Shown: piece after piece, positions 32,024 through 41,031 of the stretch
Layout of the letters: each line of letters opens with the position of its first letter
Position numbering within the stretch: the stretch's first letter is position 1
From: Acidobacteriota bacterium
GTDB taxonomy: Bacteria > Acidobacteriota > UBA6911
Reading direction: 5' to 3'
DNA: 48,489 nt
NCBI GenBank assembly: GCA_016929335.1
Contig: JAFGIY010000078.1
Span: 1-48,489 of the forward strand
Notes under the pieces: generated by a model
Told to the model about the DNA's origin: nothing
What the model saw: only the letters and a program-made list of their open reading frames with translations
Database searches by the model: none
Made by a program: the position numbers and the translations under genes

Positions 32024-32703
32024 AGTCATCCGTTTCTGTTTATCTTATAGGCCTTGACGGCTCGGGCAAATCGACTGTCGGAAAGCTCTTGGTTTCTCGC
32101 CTCCGTGAAGCCTGCATCCCCTCCTCTGTGTTTTATGCTCGGCATTTCCCGCTGTTGCTTTTTCCGCTAAAAGTAATGGCTCGCTTTATGTTTCTCTCCG
32201 ACAATGCCAGTAGCCGCGACTATCGTTCCTATTCAAAATCAAAAAAAAGAGCTGGTATGCGTTATCCAATATTGGCGATTTTATATTGCGGTGCATGGTG
32301 CGCGGATTTTGTTCTGGTAACATGGTTGCGACTGCTTGTTCTTGCTCCGTTGACGCGTCAAAGAAGAGTGATTGACCGATATTTCCTAGATGTCGCTATC
32401 AACATATCAAGCTCTTTAGGCTGGGATATTGAGCATGCTATGAAAATTGCAAAAGTGCTGGCTCATCTGCTTCCGAAACCATCTTGTATTGTTTACCTGC
32501 GTGTGCCGGCGGAGACTGCCTATTCTCGGAAAAAGGATATCCCGCATATAGAATACCTGAATGAAAGGGAGGCATTTTACAGAGCCGTTTCTGAGAAAAT
32601 CGGGGCCATTGTTGTCGACGGAACCCTTCCTGTAGAGCATGTTGTCGAGGTGATTCTTAAATCCTGTTGGCCCAACCTCCAGCCGTCGCATCAGGTTCAT
32701 TAG
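32020..32703 (+). CDS. Thymidylate-kinase-like P-loop kinase
   Basis: A 227-residue protein with the phosphate-binding loop LIGLDGSGKSTVGKLL and a downstream VIDRYFLDVAI, the DR motif of nucleoside monophosphate kinases such as thymidylate kinase. A hydrophobic region at residues of about 85-115 (AILYCGAWCADFVLVTWLR-) is longer than in Tmk. Housekeeping Tmk genes are rarely embedded in glycan operons. Kinases of this type in such operons are often coupled with nucleotidyltransferases, as here, and could phosphorylate a sugar, a lipid carrier or a nucleotide precursor. The substrate is not readable. It overlaps the upstream gene by four bases. Confidence 0.75.
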   Translation: MKSSVSVYLIGLDGSGKSTVGKLLVSRLREACIPSSVFYARHFPLLLFPLKVMARFMFLSDNASSRDYRSYSKSKKRAGMRYPILAILYCGAWCADFVLVTWLRLLVLAPLTRQRRVIDRYFLDVAINISSSLGWDIEHAMKIAKVLAHLLPKPSCIVYLRVPAETAYSRKKDIPHIEYLNEREAFYRAVSEKIGAIVVDGTLPVEHVVEVILKSCWPNLQPSHQVH

Positions 32704-32709
32704 GCAATC

Positions 32710-33879
32710 ATGACCACGATTATCCGAAAGAAACGGATACTGCTTTTTCACGCCAATAACTTTGACGTCGGCGGCGCAGATTACTGCTTGGCAAAATTGG
32801 CTATTGCCCTGAGAGATTCCTGCAAATTTGAGCCGATAGTGGCTTTGCGTCTTGATACTCCTATTCGGCTCATTTATGAAAGCAATGGAATCCCCATTCA
32901 TTTTGTGGACGTTCCGCGCCTTCAACGCCGATTGGAAGGGAAACAGTTCGCAAAATTGCCGTATTATTTCGCCCGTGGAGCAAAAGAGCTGCGCGCACTT
33001 ATTGAGAAGCAAAGAATTGATCTCATCCACGGCAATGATTTGCTTGATTTGCATGCGCCCGTTGCGGCAAAAGCGGCAGGAATACCCTCAATCCAACATG
33101 TCCGGATGATACCTTCATCGCTTGTTACGAGATGGACATTGGCGGGATTCGTGACTCGACTGAATTCCCTGGTCTTGTGCGTATCCGAAGCCGTGCGGAT
33201 TAGGACCCTATTCCAAAACAAAAAGGCCAAGGTACTGTATGACTGGATCGATCCCGCCGTGGGGCCTATGAATGATTATGCTAATCCTCGTGCAGAATTG
33301 GGTCTTGATGAGAATGACAGACTGGTCGTTTGCGCAGGAAGACTTGAGCCATGGAAAGGGCAGGATCTACTTCTTCGGGCAGCGCCGATGATTCTGCGGG
33401 AACAACCTTTAACGCACTTTGCAATACTAGGTGCGCCAGTTCATGGCAAGGAAAAATTTTGTTTGCAGCTCGAAAAACTGATTCGGGATTTCCAACTTGA
33501 GGGCAAGGTGCATTTGTTGGGAGAAAGAAGGGATGTTATCGGTTGGATGCGCTCGGCCAACGTGGTGGTTCACTGCTCACGCACTCCGGACCCTTTGCCG
33601 GGAGTTGTTTTGGAAGCGGGATTAGCTGGTCAGGCGATTGTCGGCGCATTTGATGGAGGTGTTCCTGAAGAGGTGCCGGCTGAAAACTATGATCTGTTAT
33701 TCAAGCCGGGAGTTGTATCGGAGCTTGCATCCAGAATATGTCAGGCTCTTCAGGATCCGGACTTGAAAATGAAAGGAATAATGGCACAGAAATTTGTTCA
33801 AGAGAAATTTAGCAAGGAAAGGCTTTTTAGCCAGCTGGAGTCGCATTACGAATTCGCGCTCGGAGGATCTAATGGTTGA
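32710..33879 (+). CDS. GT4 family glycosyltransferase
   Basis: A 389-residue enzyme of the GT-B fold. The N-terminal glycine-rich loop NNFDVGGADYCLAKLA binds the acceptor side. RLVVCAGRLEPWKGQDLLL and WMRSANVVVHCSRTPDPLPG then VVLEAGLAGQAIVG are classical GT4 motifs, with the Pro-Leu-Pro-Gly and Glu of the donor-binding E-x7-E element. It should transfer a sugar from a nucleotide donor, with retention, onto the growing lipid-linked repeat unit at the inner face of the membrane. It starts six bases after the kinase gene. Its end overlaps the next gene by eight bases. Confidence 0.92.
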   Translation: MTTIIRKKRILLFHANNFDVGGADYCLAKLAIALRDSCKFEPIVALRLDTPIRLIYESNGIPIHFVDVPRLQRRLEGKQFAKLPYYFARGAKELRALIEKQRIDLIHGNDLLDLHAPVAAKAAGIPSIQHVRMIPSSLVTRWTLAGFVTRLNSLVLCVSEAVRIRTLFQNKKAKVLYDWIDPAVGPMNDYANPRAELGLDENDRLVVCAGRLEPWKGQDLLLRAAPMILREQPLTHFAILGAPVHGKEKFCLQLEKLIRDFQLEGKVHLLGERRDVIGWMRSANVVVHCSRTPDPLPGVVLEAGLAGQAIVGAFDGGVPEEVPAENYDLLFKPGVVSELASRICQALQDPDLKMKGIMAQKFVQEKFSKERLFSQLESHYEFALGGSNG

Positions 33880-34972
33880 ATCCGCGGAAATGGAAATGCA
33901 ACAGACAGCCATCGATCTTATTTGCATGATTGGATCTCCTTTCTACACAGGAGATTTAGTTCCCGTTTCAGATCAAAAGTTAATTGAAGTGTTTAATGAG
34001 GCTTTTAAAAATCGTGTGGCCCTGCTATTACTCAGCAAGCACAGAAAAGACGGTTGGGACCCATGGCTTGAAGATCAGTACAACAAATTCAAAGAGCGCG
34101 AAGCTACAACTCGTATCGTCGCTAGGGACGTGGGTTTAGCACTGAACGATGTTGCCGCAAATGAGTTTGTTGTCTTTAAATCGATTAAGCCTTTTCCGGC
34201 TACTCCCAATGACACCGATGTGCTCTTTTTCGGGAAAAAGTCGGAATATGAACGCGCCTATGATTGGCTGATTAAGAAGGGATACCGATTCCACGAATGG
34301 GCTCCTATGCAACGAACAGTTTACGACCCCAGAGGGGTCGGACAGATCGGAAAAGGTAAAAAGGGAGGAACCTACTACATCGATTTCTATGAGGATATTG
34401 CAACCGATTACTTCTCCTATATGAATAAAAACCGGCTTCGCGAATTCGTCGTAGCTCGAGAAATCGAGGGAGGCGTTATTCCTCTTCTTAGGCCGGAGCC
34501 TGAGTTGGCAATAGTGCTATTCCATAGCGTATTTCCGGAAAGAACCTACCAGCTGGAGCACTTTTATCTGCCGCTGTACGTTCTTGCAGCTGCGGATTTT
34601 GATTTGGAGACATTTTTTCGCGTAGTTAGAAATAACGGCATGAAGACGGCAGTGAGTTCGTCACTCGGGATTACTCAGGAATTGCATCAGCGTGCGCTTG
34701 GAGTTCGGGTGGCAAGGATTGACGAGATCCTGGGCACGCTTGGTCCCTACAATAGAGATTTGAGAAATTTTAGGGTTCATGCTTTCAAAACGCCATACAT
34801 GTTTTCTGTAATTACATTCATAAAAGCATTTGCCGAGAAGTTGAAGGATCCATATAGTTGCCGATCCTTGGGCCGACAACTAATAAAAATGTTTGATCCG
34901 CGCTTTGCTTGGGATGTATTTACATCGCTCAAAAACCGGCTGAGCGAGCGTGGTGTCTACCACCAAGAATGA
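33872..34972 (+). CDS. Nucleotidyltransferase-like protein (NTP_transf_5 type)
   Basis: A 366-residue protein from the ATG at 33872, preceded by GGAGG. The core KSIKPFPATPNDTDVLFFGK, followed by a YERAYDWLIKKGYRFHEW helix, matches the layout of the uncharacterised nucleotidyltransferase family with a DxD metal motif (NDTDV). PTTYYIDFYEDIATDYFS-like text follows (read GGTYYIDFYEDIA), then a helical C-terminal half. Members of the family occur in capsule, exopolysaccharide and peptide-modifying clusters; no function is proven to my knowledge. It could activate a sugar or modify an acceptor with a nucleotide. Neighbours are a P-loop kinase two genes upstream and a phosphoribosyltransferase downstream, which together point to an unusual nucleotide- or phosphate-containing donor. 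Confidence 0.65.
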   Translation: MVESAEMEMQQTAIDLICMIGSPFYTGDLVPVSDQKLIEVFNEAFKNRVALLLLSKHRKDGWDPWLEDQYNKFKEREATTRIVARDVGLALNDVAANEFVVFKSIKPFPATPNDTDVLFFGKKSEYERAYDWLIKKGYRFHEWAPMQRTVYDPRGVGQIGKGKKGGTYYIDFYEDIATDYFSYMNKNRLREFVVAREIEGGVIPLLRPEPELAIVLFHSVFPERTYQLEHFYLPLYVLAAADFDLETFFRVVRNNGMKTAVSSSLGITQELHQRALGVRVARIDEILGTLGPYNRDLRNFRVHAFKTPYMFSVITFIKAFAEKLKDPYSCRSLGRQLIKMFDPRFAWDVFTSLKNRLSERGVYHQE

Positions 34973-34984
34973 GATTGATGATAT

Positions 34985-35533
34985 ATGCGAACCGTTCTCG
35001 CGAATGAACTGCCTCTGATCGCTGAGCAGATCGCATCACGGATTAATGAATGTGGAATGCAAGTCGATATTGTGGTTTGGATTGAGAGCGGCGGACGGCT
35101 GCTTGGTCAAATGCTGGGGGACTGCCTAGGTGTTCCCGTTGTGGGCGTCAGTGTGTCAAAAAGGAAATCCAGATATCGCTCAGCGCTTATACCGATATTT
35201 CGATGGGCGCCTCGAGGGATCCTATCGATGGCTCGATGGTTGGATGTCGCACTCCGCACCCGGAAAGAACGAGCTCTGTATGTAAGCGGCACTTTGCCTC
35301 CCTATGCACAATGCATCCTAGTTGTTGATGATGCAGTGGATTCGGGCAATACTCTAAAAGCCGTCGTAAATTGGTGCAAAGGTATTCTCGGAGACGGCGG
35401 ATTGGTGCGATCGGCGGTAATCACGACGACTAGCTCCTGTCCGGCATTCTCTCCCGATATATCTCTCTATAATGAGATATGTTCCTTTCCGTGGTCGTTG
35501 GCTTCTTTCCCGGGAGAAAAGCCGATCCAATGA
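34985..35533 (+). CDS. Phosphoribosyltransferase (PRTase type I)
   Basis: A 182-residue protein with the PRPP-binding motif ILVVDDAVDSGNTLKAV, complete with the two acidic residues and the small-residue loop. An earlier strand and loop, VVWIESGGRLLGQ, matches the pyrophosphate-binding region. The hood region (SRYRSALIPIFRWAPRGILS-) is long and hydrophobic or basic, unlike purine salvage enzymes, suggesting a different acceptor. No nucleotide-salvage gene is nearby. The ATGA overlap at 35530-35533 couples it to a HAD phosphatase gene. Transfer of phosphoribose from PRPP to a lipid or sugar acceptor followed by dephosphorylation is a plausible pathway for adding ribofuranose. This is inference. 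Confidence 0.85.
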   Translation: MRTVLANELPLIAEQIASRINECGMQVDIVVWIESGGRLLGQMLGDCLGVPVVGVSVSKRKSRYRSALIPIFRWAPRGILSMARWLDVALRTRKERALYVSGTLPPYAQCILVVDDAVDSGNTLKAVVNWCKGILGDGGLVRSAVITTTSSCPAFSPDISLYNEICSFPWSLASFPGEKPIQ

Positions 35534-36174
35534 TCTCCTCCAATAGGGCTGCAGTTTTCGATGTGGATGGAACTCTTATTCAAGCAAACTCCTTCCGCGA
35601 ATTTACTCGGTGGGCAATCCTGTCTGCCAATATCATGCCATGGAAGTTGTTGTATCTATGGATCGGATCAAGATTGGGGCGGTACAGCAGGGACTACGCC
35701 CGCTTCAGAATCGTCAGCGAATTGAAGGGAAAAACAAGTGATGAACTAATTCGTATAGGCAGGCTGATATTTGAAACGCGATTAAGGAAAAGACTAAGAC
35801 CCGAAGCCGTTAAGCTATTGGAAGAACAACGATTAATGGGACGCGTAGTGATAATAGCATCTGCCGGATATGACTTCCTGATCCAGCCTATTGGGGCTGC
35901 CATAGATGTAAGCCATATCATTTGTACGGAATTAGCTTTCTCTAATGGTGTTTTTAATGGGCAGCGTGTTGGGCCGGAAGTGGCGGGAGTAGAAAAGCTT
36001 CGAAGAGTTGCAAGCTTGATTGGCACTTTAAACATTTCGCTTGCCGATACGGCATTTTTTACGGATTGTCTCAGCGACTTGCCTTTATTAAGAGCGGTAG
36101 GCCATCCATTTCTCGTTTGCAAGCGTGGGAGTTTCGAGCCGAGAATGCCAGAAAAATCCATCCTTCGACGATAG
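35530..36174 (+). CDS. HAD family phosphatase (SerB-like, class IB)
   Basis: A 214-residue protein from the ATG at 35530. Motif I is VFDVDGTLIQANSF, where the first Asp is the nucleophile. Motif II lies in VVIIASAGYDFLIQ. Motif IV is FFTDCLSDLPLL. The cap is helical, as in phosphoserine phosphatase-like enzymes. It would remove a phosphate from a small or lipid-linked substrate in the cytoplasm. The start overlaps the phosphoribosyltransferase stop by four bases, so the two proteins are made in equal amounts and probably act in sequence. The next gene follows after three bases. Confidence 0.9.
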   Translation: MISSNRAAVFDVDGTLIQANSFREFTRWAILSANIMPWKLLYLWIGSRLGRYSRDYARFRIVSELKGKTSDELIRIGRLIFETRLRKRLRPEAVKLLEEQRLMGRVVIIASAGYDFLIQPIGAAIDVSHIICTELAFSNGVFNGQRVGPEVAGVEKLRRVASLIGTLNISLADTAFFTDCLSDLPLLRAVGHPFLVCKRGSFEPRMPEKSILRR

Positions 36175-36177
36175 GCG

Positions 36178-36906
36178 ATGAACCTGACAACAAAGATAAA
36201 TTTGGTGCTTCGGTATCCCTCTCAGTCTCTGAAGCTTCTGCCTAAAGGGGGATTTGGAGCAATTGTGCATTATAGAATGCTCTGCCGAACTTGGTGGCCC
36301 CATGATTTTAGCACCATCCTAGATGTTGGAGCCAACATTGGACAATTTGCATTGGGCGTTCGTGAGCGGTGGCCACAATCAAAGATAATTTCTATTGAGC
36401 CAGGAGAAAAAGCGTTCAAGATATTATCAAAACGCGCCGCAGTTGATCCTAATTGGACCGCGCTTCAGACTGCCTTGGGTGATGAAGTCGGCTTGATTAT
36501 CCTAAATGAATATGAATACTCCGTAGCTTCATCCACACTCCCGGTCTCCAATTCGCATGCGGAACACATCCGAGATGTTGGCTCAGCTCGACAAATTAAG
36601 GTGCCTTTAAAAACGCTTGATGGTTCCATAGATATCGAGCAATTACGATCCCCCGTTCTTCTTAAGATTGACGTTCAAGGCTCGGAGCTTTCAGTACTTC
36701 GAGGAGCTGAAAATGTATTGCGCAATATTTCAATAATATTGCTGGAATTAAGTATCATCCCTCTATACAAAGAGCAGCCGCTGTTTGACCAAATATATTC
36801 ATTTCTTCGTGCTCACGGATTCTACCTGCTCGACATTGTGGATGTATCCCGAAGTATCGTTGATCGCCGACTTCTCCAGTGTGATGCGTTGTTTGCGCGA
36901 GAGTAG
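36178..36906 (+). CDS. FkbM family methyltransferase
   Basis: A 242-residue SAM-dependent methyltransferase. Motif I is ILDVGANIGQFALGV, and motif II is IISIEPGEKAF. LRSPVLLKIDVQGSELSVLR is the FkbM signature in the middle of the domain. Members of the family O-methylate sugars in glycans and antibiotics. It would methylate a hydroxyl on the repeat unit of this polysaccharide, either before or after export of the lipid-linked unit. A 115-base gap follows, the largest within this part of the operon. Confidence 0.92.
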   Translation: MNLTTKINLVLRYPSQSLKLLPKGGFGAIVHYRMLCRTWWPHDFSTILDVGANIGQFALGVRERWPQSKIISIEPGEKAFKILSKRAAVDPNWTALQTALGDEVGLIILNEYEYSVASSTLPVSNSHAEHIRDVGSARQIKVPLKTLDGSIDIEQLRSPVLLKIDVQGSELSVLRGAENVLRNISIILLELSIIPLYKEQPLFDQIYSFLRAHGFYLLDIVDVSRSIVDRRLLQCDALFARE

Positions 36907-37021
36907 GTTCCTCTAAATGTAATAATGCCTGGTTCTGCACCTCTGTTGTCTGGTGAACACCGGCCCTGCAAAGGAATACTCTGTTCGTGCCCTTGATTAT
37001 CTGAAACATAACCTTTAGAGG

Positions 37022-38353
37022 ATGGTTTGGGTGGATATCACCAGATTATTGAAACCGACATCGTCAAAAAAATTCATCATAGATACAGGATTGGCGCTTA
37101 TGCTGCGCATCGTAAGTGCCGGTTCCACATTTGGGGTTGCTGCATTAGTAGCAAGAGAGTTAGGCGCCCAAGAAAGCGGTCGTTTTTTCCTATGCTTGTC
37201 AATGATGACGATTCTGGGCGTTGTATTGAGATTCGGCCTCGATGGAGTCATTCTTCGCATGGGAGCAGCTTATCGAGCCTGTGGCCAGATCGAAATCGCA
37301 AAGTCCATTTTCTATCTCGCCATTGTGATTGTTTCAGGATTCGGGATGACTGCATGGGCTATCATTCTGCTTTTTAATGGTTTTATAGCAAGCAACATTT
37401 TTCATGATTCAGGAATGGTCAGCGTGTTACGAGAAATGGCGCCGATCGCCATCTTTCTTCCTATCTCCTGGATTGTTGCAGAAGCTCACCGAGCTGCAGG
37501 CAGGATTATCCTTTATCAATGGATTTCCGCCAGCGGCGTGCCAATGATCATGGTCGGCATTTTGTTGGTAGCAGGCAAATGCAATTCTCAATGGGTTGCG
37601 CGAGCATATACATTAACAACTATCGTTGTTTTCCTCCTGGCCTTTGGATATTGGATCTTGCTAGAGGGTTTGAATCTCCGCTTATCGACAGGCGGACATC
37701 TATCCGCGTTTCTCAGACTTGGCCCTTCTTTTCTCGGAATTGGGCTTGTCAGCATGATTAACCAGCAAGGAGCATCCATCGTGCTTGGTATTCTTGCAGC
37801 AGAAAGCCAGGTGGCCGTTTATCATGTGGCCGCAAGAACAGCAACACTTGTAACATTTCTTGTCGTGGCAACCAACACGGTAATTGCCCCAGAATTCGCT
37901 CGATTGCATGCGCTGAAAGACATTCGCGGACTTGAAAGAGTTGCCAAACGGTCATCGGCGCTGGTCACCTTCGGTAGTCTACCAGCGGTTTTGTTCCTAA
38001 TGATATTCAGTGAAAATGTGATGAGATTCTTCGGAGATGAATTCGCGTCCGGATCTCTGGTGCTGCGGATACTGGTTCTGGGACAACTTGCCAACGCGCT
38101 GGCTGGATGTGTCGGTATGGTTCTGACGATGACATCAAAGGAGCGGTTGGCAATGGTAGTTTCCATTGGCTCCTTAATCATTACAGCAATTTTATGGCTA
38201 GCATTTATTCCAACCTCAGGCGCTTCCGGTGCTGCTTTGGGAAGCGTTCTTGGCATGTTTATTGGAAACACTGCTGGAATGGTGGCTGTCAAGCGCTCCT
38301 TGGGATTCTGGATCTATCCGGCATGGAGCGCAAAACTAGAGCCTGTTAAATGA
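37022..38353 (+). CDS. Oligosaccharide flippase (Wzx/MATE-like)
   Basis: A 443-residue inner-membrane protein with about 12 hydrophobic helices. It begins with the typical KKFIIDTGLALMLRIVSAG and AALVARELGAQESGRFFL phrases of polysaccharide transporters. It should flip the completed lipid-linked repeat unit from the cytoplasmic to the periplasmic face. The start at ATG 37022 has only GAGG directly before it, so the true start could be slightly different. It is followed within 14 bases by the polymerase-like gene. These two would form the Wzx/Wzy pathway with the Wzz-type protein encoded at the start of the operon. Confidence 0.92.
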   Translation: MVWVDITRLLKPTSSKKFIIDTGLALMLRIVSAGSTFGVAALVARELGAQESGRFFLCLSMMTILGVVLRFGLDGVILRMGAAYRACGQIEIAKSIFYLAIVIVSGFGMTAWAIILLFNGFIASNIFHDSGMVSVLREMAPIAIFLPISWIVAEAHRAAGRIILYQWISASGVPMIMVGILLVAGKCNSQWVARAYTLTTIVVFLLAFGYWILLEGLNLRLSTGGHLSAFLRLGPSFLGIGLVSMINQQGASIVLGILAAESQVAVYHVAARTATLVTFLVVATNTVIAPEFARLHALKDIRGLERVAKRSSALVTFGSLPAVLFLMIFSENVMRFFGDEFASGSLVLRILVLGQLANALAGCVGMVLTMTSKERLAMVVSIGSLIITAILWLAFIPTSGASGAALGSVLGMFIGNTAGMVAVKRSLGFWIYPAWSAKLEPVK

Positions 38354-38366
38354 CAGGGGGCATAGC

Positions 38367-39968
38367 TTGATAGAACGAAGCCTGCTAAAGCCAAAATGGC
38401 GAAGCGAATATAACAGACTGGCGAGACCTGAAATATATTCTCACATGAATCCAATAACAAATAGAGCGGTTCTTGCTAGCATTGCGGAAGCCGCTCTCTT
38501 AATTTTATTTGTAATATCTGTTCGTCTGTTTTTTCTCGATCTTGTGGGCACTGCATGGGCTCCCTATGTCTGGATAATAGTAATGTGTACTGCTTTTATG
38601 ATTCTGCCAATCCATCTATTGGTTCTCATATTGATGGCCTTTGTTGTATTTTTTCAACAGTCGCTCTGGTACATGGGATCTCAAACGGAGATATTAACGA
38701 TTTACGAGGTTGAGGTGTTCTATGCAAAGCCCATCGAATGGCTGCTAGCAACTGCATTCCTACGCCTTCTATGGCATTCACGAGGAAAAATTCGTTTTAA
38801 TCGCAGACTATTGTCAATAGTATTCGCCTGGATTATAGCCTTGGTCGTGGGCGCAATGGTTGCATTTGTAAACGAAATCCCAATAACAGACATGATGATC
38901 ATGTCCGAATCGCGCAATGTGATCCACTTTCTTTTGTTGTTTCTGTTCTTTGGCATTACCCTAAGGTCGCGTTTACTCTGGTTCACCGAATGGGGGGTAA
39001 TTCTATGTGTTACCAAGGTGCTCATTTCCATTCCTGGATACCTTCTGGGATATGATCTGCTTTGGCCAACGGCTGCACTTGGATATGGCGGAGGTCATAC
39101 GGCAGGCTTTTTTGGAAGCGATGAAGACGTAATAACCATTGTCTACGGACTTTGTGCTGCGATTGGCCTTCTGGCACTCGACAAATCAATGAATTTTGTC
39201 TCAGAAGGGATTGGACCATATAAAACAATCGAGGGAATTTCCGGCGGAGTGCTGTCACTTCGCTTGGGGTGTTCGGTCGGAGTTGCTATTTTGGCTATCG
39301 GCACTTTTCTCTCTCTGCGACGCGGTGGAATCCTTGCTGCCGGCATTGCTGTGTTGGTCATCCTGATGGCATGCAGGGTTAGAACATCCGTTTTAATTGG
39401 ATGTATCTCACTAATGCTTTCATTGTTTGTGGTGAAAGGTATTGTTGAAGACGCAAATTGGATTCCGCAAACTGCCAAGGTATTTATAGATAGGATCACC
39501 GGGGCTGACAGGGCAACTCAAATATCTAATTGGGCACACCTCGAAGACATTCGCGATGGCGTGGATACGCTTACCGAACACTGGCTGTTCGGCCGCGGCA
39601 TAGGTGCAAGAATCGAATCTGGAAGGACAAGCTATTACGTTGGCGGCCCAGCTCAGTCGCTCTTGATTCATCAGGCGATTCTTCATGTATGGCTGAAGAT
39701 GGGAATGTTGGGCGTTGCCGCTTATATCCTGACCTATGTACAAGCCGTTCGTCTCAGTATCCGGATCTGGAAGAGACGGCGTATCAGAATGAGCTTGATG
39801 GGGTGGAGTCAATTTGGATTTCTTGCCTCCATGTTTGTTTGGGAACTTTTTACTCCTCCATTTTTTCAAAATTTCCGTCGAACTCTGCTTATGGCTTTGG
39901 CAATGTCGATTCTGGCTATGGTGTACAAACTACTACCTAATCAGGAAGTTCAAGGGCTTAGACAATGA
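38367..39968 (+). CDS. Wzy-like polymerase / O-antigen-ligase-like membrane protein
   Basis: A 533-residue protein with about 11-12 membrane helices. A large loop at residues of about 370-440 contains HLEDIRDGVDTLTEHWLFG-RGIGARIESG and SLLIHQAILHVWLKMG. This matches the shape of O-antigen ligase and polymerase proteins, in which a periplasmic loop with conserved Arg, His and Gly residues acts on the lipid-linked chain. The start is TTG at 38367; an ATG at 38445 is an alternative. A second protein of the same kind is encoded at 43783, so the two may divide polymerisation and transfer between them. Confidence 0.8.
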   Translation: MIERSLLKPKWRSEYNRLARPEIYSHMNPITNRAVLASIAEAALLILFVISVRLFFLDLVGTAWAPYVWIIVMCTAFMILPIHLLVLILMAFVVFFQQSLWYMGSQTEILTIYEVEVFYAKPIEWLLATAFLRLLWHSRGKIRFNRRLLSIVFAWIIALVVGAMVAFVNEIPITDMMIMSESRNVIHFLLLFLFFGITLRSRLLWFTEWGVILCVTKVLISIPGYLLGYDLLWPTAALGYGGGHTAGFFGSDEDVITIVYGLCAAIGLLALDKSMNFVSEGIGPYKTIEGISGGVLSLRLGCSVGVAILAIGTFLSLRRGGILAAGIAVLVILMACRVRTSVLIGCISLMLSLFVVKGIVEDANWIPQTAKVFIDRITGADRATQISNWAHLEDIRDGVDTLTEHWLFGRGIGARIESGRTSYYVGGPAQSLLIHQAILHVWLKMGMLGVAAYILTYVQAVRLSIRIWKRRRIRMSLMGWSQFGFLASMFVWELFTPPFFQNFRRTLLMALAMSILAMVYKLLPNQEVQGLRQ

Positions 39969-39975
39969 GGGATGA

Positions 39976-41031
39976 ATGATGAAAATACTTATCACAGGCA
40001 GCTCAGGCCTTATTGGATCCGAATCCGTCAGATATTTCTACAACAGAGGAGACTCAGTTGTTGGGGTAGACAATAATCTTCGTCGCTATTTTTTTGGCCC
40101 AGATGGAGATACTACTTCCATAAAATTACGACTTCTGAAGGAATTACCGCAATATCGTATTGTGGAAGCAGACATCCGCGACCGGCGCGCAATGCAAGAC
40201 TTGATAAAGAGTGAATTCCCGGATGCGATAATACATTGCGCAGCACAGCCGTCACACGATTGGGCCAAAAAAGAGCCTGAAACGGACTTTGCCATCAACG
40301 CAGTCGGCACCATGAATTTGCTTGAAGCAACGAGGCAGCATTCAAAGGACGCTTGCTTTATATATATGAGCACAAATAAGGTCTATGGGGATGCGCCTAA
40401 TGAGATTTCATTAAAGGAATTGAGCAGCCGATGGGATTATACGGATTCGAAATATTTCAATGGAATTGATGAAACCATGAGACTGGATAGGAGCACTCAC
40501 AGTATTTTCGGAGCCTCCAAGGTAGCGGCGGATATTATGGTTCAGGAATATGGGAGATATTTTGGCATGAAAACAGTGACATTTCGTGGGGGATGCCTGA
40601 CCGGCCCTTCGCATGCTAGTGCAGAGTTGCATGGCTTTCTTGCATATGTTGTTAAGTGTGCTGTGGAAGGGCGTCATTATACTGTATTCGGCTATAAGGG
40701 AAAGCAGGTTAGAGATAACATACACAGTGCCGATGTTGTAAACGCGTTTGCTGAATATATCAAAGATCCCGATCCCGGAGCTGTCTACAATCTTGGCGGA
40801 GGACGCGCTAATAGCATATCTGTATTGGAAGCTATCAACGAGGTGCAATCGCGCGTTGGCCGCCAGCTCTCATATACCATCACTGATGTGAACCGTGTCG
40901 GCGACCATCAATGTTATATTACAGATATGTCTGCTTTCAGGGCGAGATACCCTAAATGGAACGTTTCGATTTCTATCCGACAGATATTGGATGAAATGTG
41001 CTCGGAAGCCCTAAAAAATGCCCAACGATAA
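39976..41031 (+). CDS. NAD-dependent epimerase, CDP-paratose 2-epimerase-like
   Basis: A 351-residue short-chain dehydrogenase/reductase. The NAD loop is ITGSSGLIGSESVRYF. VDNNLRRYFFGPDGDTT and later FRGGCLTGPSHASAELHGF are hallmarks of the CDP-paratose/CDP-tyvelose 2-epimerase-like branch. The usual catalytic YxxxK is replaced: the sequence reads THSIFGASKVAAD, with Phe where Tyr is expected and the Lys kept. YMSTNKVYGD supplies the Ser/Thr of the triad. Either this subfamily uses another residue or the activity has changed. It would make or modify a nucleotide sugar in the cytoplasm. Its end overlaps the next gene by 14 bases. Confidence 0.85.
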   Translation: MMKILITGSSGLIGSESVRYFYNRGDSVVGVDNNLRRYFFGPDGDTTSIKLRLLKELPQYRIVEADIRDRRAMQDLIKSEFPDAIIHCAAQPSHDWAKKEPETDFAINAVGTMNLLEATRQHSKDACFIYMSTNKVYGDAPNEISLKELSSRWDYTDSKYFNGIDETMRLDRSTHSIFGASKVAADIMVQEYGRYFGMKTVTFRGGCLTGPSHASAELHGFLAYVVKCAVEGRHYTVFGYKGKQVRDNIHSADVVNAFAEYIKDPDPGAVYNLGGGRANSISVLEAINEVQSRVGRQLSYTITDVNRVGDHQCYITDMSAFRARYPKWNVSISIRQILDEMCSEALKNAQR

